Source: DASPKW01 sp038244055 (GTDB lineage Bacteria; Planctomycetota; Phycisphaerae; Tepidisphaerales; Tepidisphaeraceae). From it: a stretch of DNA of 63,133 bases. The stretch is taken from the NCBI GenBank assembly GCA_038244055.1, contig JBBRTW010000002.1, positions 1-63,133 of the forward strand, read 5' to 3'. The position numbers were made by a program, and so were the translations under genes. Numbering within the stretch: the first letter of the stretch is position 1; each line of letters starts with the position of its first letter. Under the pieces are notes generated by a model. The model was not told the DNA's origin and made no database searches. It was given only the letters and a program-made list of their open reading frames with translations. This document shows positions 58,269 to 63,133 of this stretch, piece by piece.

Positions 58269-58439
58269 CCATCTGCTCTGATCATGTGGTCAGTCAGAGG
58301 CTCGGTACGGCCATCTGTCGCCCTTCCAGGGCTTGGCGTCAAAATGCGATGTTGTCTGGCTGGCGCCCGAGACCCAGTGCTTACGCACTGGGCTACTTTT
58401 TGTCGTCGCTCCGCGACTGAAAAAGAGGCGATTTTCATC

Positions 58440-58477
58440 CGTCGCCGGTGATGGGCCAGAGGAAAACGTGCGTGTCG
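58440..58477 (-). pseudogene. Fragment of the toxin gene 5' end
   Basis: 38 bases matching 57711-57748 with one difference; read on the minus strand it encodes DTHVFLWPITGD, compared with DTHVFLWHITGD in the intact toxin. The rest of a toxin gene is absent, so this is a relic of a duplicated toxin-antitoxin unit. Confidence 0.7.
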
Positions 58478-58555
58478 TCCACCAGCGCTCCGCACTTCCG
58501 TGAGAATGACCCACCCACCCCGGCCGATGCCGCGTTGGCAATGGCCGATACCGCG

Positions 58556-58720
58556 TTCGCACCTGCGGATGCTCCGTTCGCACCTGCGGATGCCGCGTTC
58601 GCACCTGCGGATGCTCCGTTCGCACCTGCGGATGCCGCGTTCGCACCTGCGAATGCCACGTTCGCACCTGCGGATGCCACGTTCGCACCTGCGGATGCCG
58701 CGTTCGCACCTGCGGATGAC
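58556..58720. repeat. 21-bp minisatellite
   Basis: Eight head-to-tail units, seven of 21 bp and a partial eighth, with consensus 'ttcgcacctgcggatgccgc' plus one base. Units alternate between 'gctccg' and 'gccgcg' endings, with two 'gccacg' variants. Degenerate units extend upstream to about 58520. On the plus strand it reads as FAPADAA/FAPADAP heptads. No ribosome binding site or conserved flank shows that it is translated. The DNA from 58721 to 59047 shows no gene. Confidence 0.85.
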
Positions 58721-59047
58721 TTATCGGCGGGGGGATAGGAGCGGCCGCGGGTCTCATGGAGGATCGGCGCGGTGCCGATAATTCTGCCACAGGGACGGCC
58801 GCATCGACTGGGCAGGGTCTTTTGATCTCCCCGGACGCCTGATTCCGGCTAGCCTACCCCGCCGCATCTCCGGCGAGGGGCAAAGCATCCAGCGCGGATT
58901 GCCCCAGCCCGCCAACACCGCCCCATCACACGCCCCGTATCCGGAATCATCCCAACCCGCCTTTGATTCCCTCAGCTTACTGGCCGGATCGGATAGACTA
59001 CCCCACGTCGGTGGGATTGAATGCGGGATTTTATTGGCGGGATGTTT

Positions 59048-60589
59048 ATGACAACGCAATGTTCGGGTGTGCCGGTGGTGGTCGAAGCGCTGGAGCGGCG
59101 CGGGTATCTGAGTGGCGCGACGCAGTTGGTGCATACGATTGATGTGCTGCCGCAGGGAGCGCGCGATGATATCGCGGCAACATCGGTCGGGACCAAAGCG
59201 ATTTTCGCAGGGGGCAGCGTCGAATCAGGCTTCGTCAGCTCCGTCGACATTTATGATAATGCAACGGGCCATTGGTCGGCCGCAACGCTTTCTCTGGCCC
59301 GATCAAAAATCGCCGCCGCCAGTGTGGGAACAAAGGCGATCTTTGCCGGGGGTAGGGGTCTGGGACTCGATGAGGCCAGTGCTGTTGATATCTACGATGA
59401 TGCGACAGGTGTGTGGTCCACGGCCATTCTCTCGCAAGCGAGAGATGTACCAGTCGCCACCACGGCGGGATCCAAGGTACTCATCGCGAATGCGTGGCCG
59501 GTCAGCAAGAGCGTCGATATCTACGATGATTCCACTGGACAATGGTCCACGGCGATCTTTCGCCGCAACTTCAGTTGCTCAGCCGCCACTTCGGTGGGCA
59601 ACCTTGCCTTCTTTGCTGGAGGCGACAACGCCGATGGTACCAGCGGGAATCTGGTCTATATATACAATGCCACCACGAACCATTGGTCAACGACGACGCT
59701 TCCCGAGGCGGCGAACTTTCGAACAGCAACAACTGTTGGAACGAAGGCCATCTTCGGCGGAGGAACCGATACAAGCTCAACCGGTATCAATATCGACACT
59801 GTGGACATCTTCGACACTCAAACCGGCCGATGGACGACCGCCAAGCTATCGCTAGCACGAACTGTCCCAGCGGTGGCGCTGGGGAGCAAGGCTATCTTTG
59901 CTGGTGGATTGTACAGTTCGAAGGATGCCAACCTTGCGAGTGCGGTGGTTGACATCTATGACGCGGATATCGGTCAATGGTCTACGACGACCCTGTCGGA
60001 GCCGCGTGCCGCGTTGGCCGGAACCATCGTCGGGAACAAAGCGATGTTTGCCGGCGGGGTTGAATTGGCCGACAATAGCGTGCTGGTCGTGCGCGACCGC
60101 GTGGACATTTTCACCCTCAACTCCCTCACCCCCACCGCCCAACTCCTCCCCATCTCCACCCGCAAACAATCCCGCCAATCCTACACCTTCACCATCCGCT
60201 ACCATGGCTACTACAAACCAAACGCCGATACGCTGGACAACAACGACATCATTGTGACCGGCCCCAACGGCTTCGAAGCCCACGCCGATCTCATCTCCCA
60301 ATCCCGCGGCAAGCGCGGCAGCACGCGCACGGCGATCTACGCGATCCACGGCCCCGGCCGCCGCTGGGATGCGGGGGACAACGGTGTCTACACAATCCAT
60401 GTGCAGGACCGCCAGGTGCTCGATAGCGCTGGTGATGCGGTCATCGGCCGCCCATTGGGATCGTTCACCGTCGCCATTCCCGCACCGCCCGCACCGGCCA
60501 CACCGCCCACTACGGCCGCTCAACTCGCTCCCAGAATTCCGGCCATCTTCCAGACCCGCCGCGAGATCGATGCGCTGCTGCGGGACTGA
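59048..60589 (+). CDS. Kelch-repeat surface protein
   Basis: 513 residues from ATG 59048; in-frame ATGs at 59021 and 59039 are alternatives. The start VVVEALERRGYLSGA carries the planctomycete LE-x-R-x-L motif. Six or seven kelch-like blades of about 48 residues follow, each with a pattern such as VGTKAIFAGG...VDIYDNATGHWSAATLSLAR; they should form a beta-propeller. The C-terminal domain (RQSYTFTIRYHGYYKPNADT and DAGDNGVYTIHVQDRQVLDS) resembles beta-sandwich domains of planctomycete surface proteins. It is probably exported and cell-bound. Confidence 0.8.
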   Translation: MTTQCSGVPVVVEALERRGYLSGATQLVHTIDVLPQGARDDIAATSVGTKAIFAGGSVESGFVSSVDIYDNATGHWSAATLSLARSKIAAASVGTKAIFAGGRGLGLDEASAVDIYDDATGVWSTAILSQARDVPVATTAGSKVLIANAWPVSKSVDIYDDSTGQWSTAIFRRNFSCSAATSVGNLAFFAGGDNADGTSGNLVYIYNATTNHWSTTTLPEAANFRTATTVGTKAIFGGGTDTSSTGINIDTVDIFDTQTGRWTTAKLSLARTVPAVALGSKAIFAGGLYSSKDANLASAVVDIYDADIGQWSTTTLSEPRAALAGTIVGNKAMFAGGVELADNSVLVVRDRVDIFTLNSLTPTAQLLPISTRKQSRQSYTFTIRYHGYYKPNADTLDNNDIIVTGPNGFEAHADLISQSRGKRGSTRTAIYAIHGPGRRWDAGDNGVYTIHVQDRQVLDSAGDAVIGRPLGSFTVAIPAPPAPATPPTTAAQLAPRIPAIFQTRREIDALLRD

Positions 60590-60684
60590 GCCGGAGCGCT
60601 TGGCCCGAACGATCATTCCCCAGCCACCGCAGCGCTCAACAGCCGCTCCGAGGCGGCATCAACCCGCAGGCGTACCATCGCGGG

Positions 60685-60918
60685 CTATCGCGCCCATTCC
60701 TTGCCCCCCTTGGCCGCGCCGCATAATGCCGCGGCCCGCGCCTGGGGCTCTTTTCGCACCCGCGCCCAGGCGATCGCGCCGGGGACATCCCCGCAGGCCA
60801 CTTGGGCGGCCGCGATCCACTGGCATGATGCCGCGGGGTCAGGCGAATCAACCCGCTTGGCGGCCGCTGCTTTGGCGGCATCGAGAGACTGGCTGATGAT
60901 GCGCTCCCGTTCGCCCAT
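60685..60918 (-). CDS. Possible small helical protein
   Basis: A 77-residue frame from ATG 60918 to TAG 60685: GERERIISQSLDAAKAAAAK, then QWIAAAQVACGDVPGAIAWA and KEPQARAAALCGAAKGG. The pattern resembles a TPR-like helix pair and third codon positions are G/C-rich. It would be divergent from the yceH homologue, with 27 bp between start codons. In-frame extension to 60942 is possible. Not recognised. Confidence 0.4.
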   Translation of the reverse strand: MGERERIISQSLDAAKAAAAKRVDSPDPAASCQWIAAAQVACGDVPGAIAWARVRKEPQARAAALCGAAKGGKEWAR

Positions 60919-60945
60919 CGCCCCGCATCCGGTTAAACTCATCCC

Positions 60946-61737
60946 ATGCTCGAACTGACCCCCGACGAAGCCCGCGTGATTGGCGTGCTGATTGAAAAGG
61001 ACTTGACCACGCCGGATGCGTACCCGTTGACGCTCAATGCAGTCGTCAATGGCGCGAATCAGAGGAACAACCGCGATCCGGTGACGTCCATGACCGATGA
61101 TGCAGCGCGGTCGGCGCTGGTGGGCCTGCGCGGCAAGGGGCTGGTGATTCAGTTGGATGGACATGGTCAGCGGACGAGCAAATTCAAGCACGATTTCATG
61201 AATAAGCTGGGCGTAACCAAGTCAGAGATGGTGGTGCTGGCGGAGCTGATGCTGCGCGGGCCGCAGACGCAGGGGGAATTGCGCGGGCGGGCCTCGCGGA
61301 TGTATCCACTGGAATCGCTCGATATGGTGCGGAATGTGTTGCAGCAGTTGATTGGCCGGCCCGAGCCGATGGCGGCCCAGGTCGCGCCATCTCCCGGATC
61401 GCGCGCCGAGCGGTATGTGCAGTTGTTGTGCCCGGATCTGCATGAACTGAGCATGGAGCCGGTAGCGCCAGGCGCCGGTGGTGCGGCGGCATCGGGCGGG
61501 GCGGGCGCGGGCGGCGCGGCGGGAATGGCCGGCGCATTCGGCCAGCCGACCATGGGCCAGCGCATGGCGGTGCTGGAATCGGAAGTTTCGATACTTCGCG
61601 AAGCGCTGCGAAAGCTGGCGGCCCAGATCGGGGCGGATGATCCCTTGCCGCAGGCTTCAGCGGCGGATATTGCGAATCAAGACAGAACCGCGATGGAATC
61701 TTCCCTTCCCGCATCCAACCCCTCCGATCACACGTGA
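60946..61737 (+). CDS. yceH: YceH family (DUF480) protein
   Basis: 263 residues. The family features are LTPDEARVIGVLIEKDLTTP, YPLTLNAVVNGANQRNNRDP, and LAELMLRGPQTQGELRGRAS with MYPLESLDMVRNVLQQLI, then RAERYVQLLCPDLHEL. DUF480 forms two winged helices. A Gly/Ala-rich linker (residues about 178-205) and a helix, MAVLESEVSILREALRKLAA, follow. The function is unknown. Its stop overlaps the start of the glycosyltransferase gene (GTGA). Confidence 0.9.
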   Translation: MLELTPDEARVIGVLIEKDLTTPDAYPLTLNAVVNGANQRNNRDPVTSMTDDAARSALVGLRGKGLVIQLDGHGQRTSKFKHDFMNKLGVTKSEMVVLAELMLRGPQTQGELRGRASRMYPLESLDMVRNVLQQLIGRPEPMAAQVAPSPGSRAERYVQLLCPDLHELSMEPVAPGAGGAAASGGAGAGGAAGMAGAFGQPTMGQRMAVLESEVSILREALRKLAAQIGADDPLPQASAADIANQDRTAMESSLPASNPSDHT

Positions 61738-62885
61738 AAATCGCACTTGCCATTCTCCATGCCGACCCCGCGCGGGGCGGGGCCGAGCGCTACACGATCG
61801 ACCTGGCCCACGGCCTGGCGCGGCGCGGGCATGAGGTCGCGGTGGTGGCCTCCTCATTCGGCGCGCGCCCGGCCGGGGTGGAATGCATCGAGCTCCCGCC
61901 GCGCCGGCGCACGCGCACCGGGAAGTACAATCAGTTCCTGGCCGATCTGCTGGCGCACCGGGAGAAGGCGGGCTACGATCTGTGGCATGCGATGCTGCCG
62001 GTGACGCGCTGCGATGTTTACCATCCGCACGCGGGCGTTGCCGTCGAGGCGATCCGCTCGGGACATATGAAACATGCCAGCCCGATGCGGCGGATGCTGG
62101 CGGCGGTTTTCAATCGCTTCAACCCGAGGCGGTTGCGCTTCGCGGCCGTCGAGCGGCAGCTTCTCTCCGAGCGGCCGCGCCCCATCACGATTTGCCTGTC
62201 CGATTATGTCGCCGCGACCGTTCGGCAGCATTACGACCTGCCGGCCGGGGATCTGGCGACGCTCTTCAACTCGGTGGACCTCGAGAAATACGACCCCGCC
62301 GCGCGCCCCGGCGAAAGGCGCGAAATCCGCCGGCGATACGATATTACGGATAGCGATACCGTTGCACTGATCGTTGCGCAGGACTTCGCGCGCAAGGGGC
62401 TGGCGGAGGCGATCGGCGCGGTGGCCGGCCTCGCTGAAGGCGAGCGCCCGCTGCTGCTGGTGGTGGGCAAAGACAGCCAGGTGCAGTATCGCCGGCTGAC
62501 CGTGCGGCTGGGAATTGAGAAGCGGGTCGTGTTCGCGGGTTCGACGACGGATGTGTACCCCTATTACGCGGCGGCCGATTATTTCCTCCTGCCCACGCGC
62601 CACGATCCATGCAGCCTGGTGGTTCTGGAGGCGCTGGCGATGGGCCTGCCGGTGATCAGCACGCGTCAGAACGGCGCCTGCGAGATCATCACGCCGGGGC
62701 AGCATGGATTCGTGCTCGACTCGGCCGACGATGTGAGCGGACTGGCGACGGCCATGAAAAGCCTGGCCGAGCCATCGCTGCGGGAGCTGATGTCGAATGC
62801 CTGCCTGGCGCTGCGGCCGAGGCTGTCGTATGAGGCGCATCTGGATACGCTGGAGGGGATTTATGCGCGGGCGGTGAGGAAATGA
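61734..62885 (+). CDS. GT4 family glycosyltransferase (WaaG-like)
   Basis: 383 residues from GTG 61734, overlapping the yceH homologue's stop. The N-terminal domain has IALAILHADPARGGAERYTI and HGLARRGHEVAVVAS. The C-terminal domain has FARKGLAEAIGAVAGLAEG, GSTTDVYPYYAAADYFLLPT, and HDPCSLVVLEALAMGLPVIS, in which the E-x(7)-E region of GT4 enzymes binds the nucleotide sugar. The fold is GT-B. It resembles LPS core glucosyltransferase I (WaaG/RfaG) in IC-L-S-D-Y and HPHAGVAVEA, but the acceptor is unknown. Confidence 0.88.
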   Translation: MKIALAILHADPARGGAERYTIDLAHGLARRGHEVAVVASSFGARPAGVECIELPPRRRTRTGKYNQFLADLLAHREKAGYDLWHAMLPVTRCDVYHPHAGVAVEAIRSGHMKHASPMRRMLAAVFNRFNPRRLRFAAVERQLLSERPRPITICLSDYVAATVRQHYDLPAGDLATLFNSVDLEKYDPAARPGERREIRRRYDITDSDTVALIVAQDFARKGLAEAIGAVAGLAEGERPLLLVVGKDSQVQYRRLTVRLGIEKRVVFAGSTTDVYPYYAAADYFLLPTRHDPCSLVVLEALAMGLPVISTRQNGACEIITPGQHGFVLDSADDVSGLATAMKSLAEPSLRELMSNACLALRPRLSYEAHLDTLEGIYARAVRK

Positions 62886-62925
62886 AATGGGGGCGGTGAA
62901 ATGGCGGCAGTGGAGATTCGATCCG

Positions 62926-63006
62926 CGCGGCATGCCCAGACGGGCCGACTGCGCCGCGCTGCGAAATTAATTCCACCTACGGCTCCTCAGGGCATGGCAC
63001 CCAACG
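62926..63006. repeat. Palindromic repeat near the right edge
   Basis: 'gcggcatgcccagacgggcc' (from 62927) faces 'ggctcctcagggcatggcac' (to about 63001), the same element as 49087-49161 in opposite orientation. The rest of the end of the window (62886-63133) shows no complete gene. An ATG at 63114 could open a gene cut by the edge, without support. Confidence 0.65.
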
Positions 63007-63133
63007 CAATTCGAGCCGCCGCCGTTTCTTCATCACTGATCATTCATCATTCATCGTAATTGTTTACCGCCTCTCCCGCACCTTTTCCATCGGGCGGCGT
63101 AGATACTCCTGGCATGGAGGCCGATCCCACCCA

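Noticed and set aside
58556..58720. Possible CRISPR array
   Set aside because: Units are contiguous 21-bp tandem repeats without unique spacers, and no cas gene is in the window.
58448..58738. A 96-codon protein made of FAPADA heptads
   Set aside because: Its start lies in the toxin relic and no ribosome site is seen; the minus strand is also open across the repeat, as expected for a 21-bp period.
1..63133. tRNA and rRNA genes
   Set aside because: The intergenic regions were read for tRNA-like T-loops and acceptor stems and nothing convincing was found; a covariance search would be decisive.

Overview
The window is GC-rich bacterial DNA that looks like a planctomycete, probably of the Phycisphaerae type. 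The main clues are: surface proteins with an N-terminal LE-x-R-x-LL motif (genes at 27819, 51728 and 59048); small membrane proteins with a CPxCGYDLR...CPECG zinc ribbon (21134, 56637); a BatA/VWA/DUF58 set; and intergenic DNA crowded with short palindromic and tandem repeats, including the motif 'gtagcacgggcat(c/t)(c/t)tgcccgtg'. The taxonomic assignment is inference; no rRNA or tRNA gene was seen.

Left part (1-19005): a non-flagellar type III secretion system (T3SS). The export gate and switch genes sctR, sctS, sctT and sctU run on the plus strand (883-4145). Facing them on the minus strand is a long set read from 16658 down to 5453: a TPR lipoprotein, a 92-aa protein, a needle-like 130-aa protein, a TPR chaperone-like protein, a 132-aa protein, sctI, sctJ, a gene in the sctK position, sctL, sctN, sctO, sctP, sctQ and a FliO-like gene, followed by DUF4337 and TauE genes. 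An FHA-domain membrane protein and a FliA-type sigma factor follow on the plus strand (16996-19005). No secretin (SctC), no canonical SctD and no flagellar hook, rod or flagellin gene is in the window. The presence of FliO and a FliA-like sigma factor beside SctJ and SctI gives the system a flagellum-like character.

Middle (19163-36423): general genes separated by repeats. These include a membrane protein, a GT2 glycosyltransferase, a beta-propeller protein, an MFS exporter, a sensor histidine kinase, an RTX-type calcium-binding surface protein, a GNAT acetyltransferase, a frameshifted DUF4058 gene, an AspT/YidE-type transporter, a magnesium-chelatase-like AAA ATPase and a TauE/SafE permease. 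Several gene fragments lie between them.

Second T3SS island (36466-43914): sctV lies about 20 kb from the rest of the export apparatus. Upstream of it are two probable secreted proteins, one of which carries a DUF1521 metal-induced autocleavage domain (known from rhizobial T3SS effectors NopE1/NopE2) with the GD-PH cleavage site. Its C-terminus matches that of the needle-like protein of the first island. Two related anchored proteins of unknown function flank the island.

Right part (44071-63133): two VWA/BatA membrane proteins and a DUF58 protein; a degenerate protein kinase; a secreted subtilase; mnmG with two in-frame repeat-derived insertions; a zinc-ribbon membrane protein; a VapBC-type toxin-antitoxin pair beside a decayed copy of itself; a kelch surface protein; a YceH homologue; and a GT4 glycosyltransferase.
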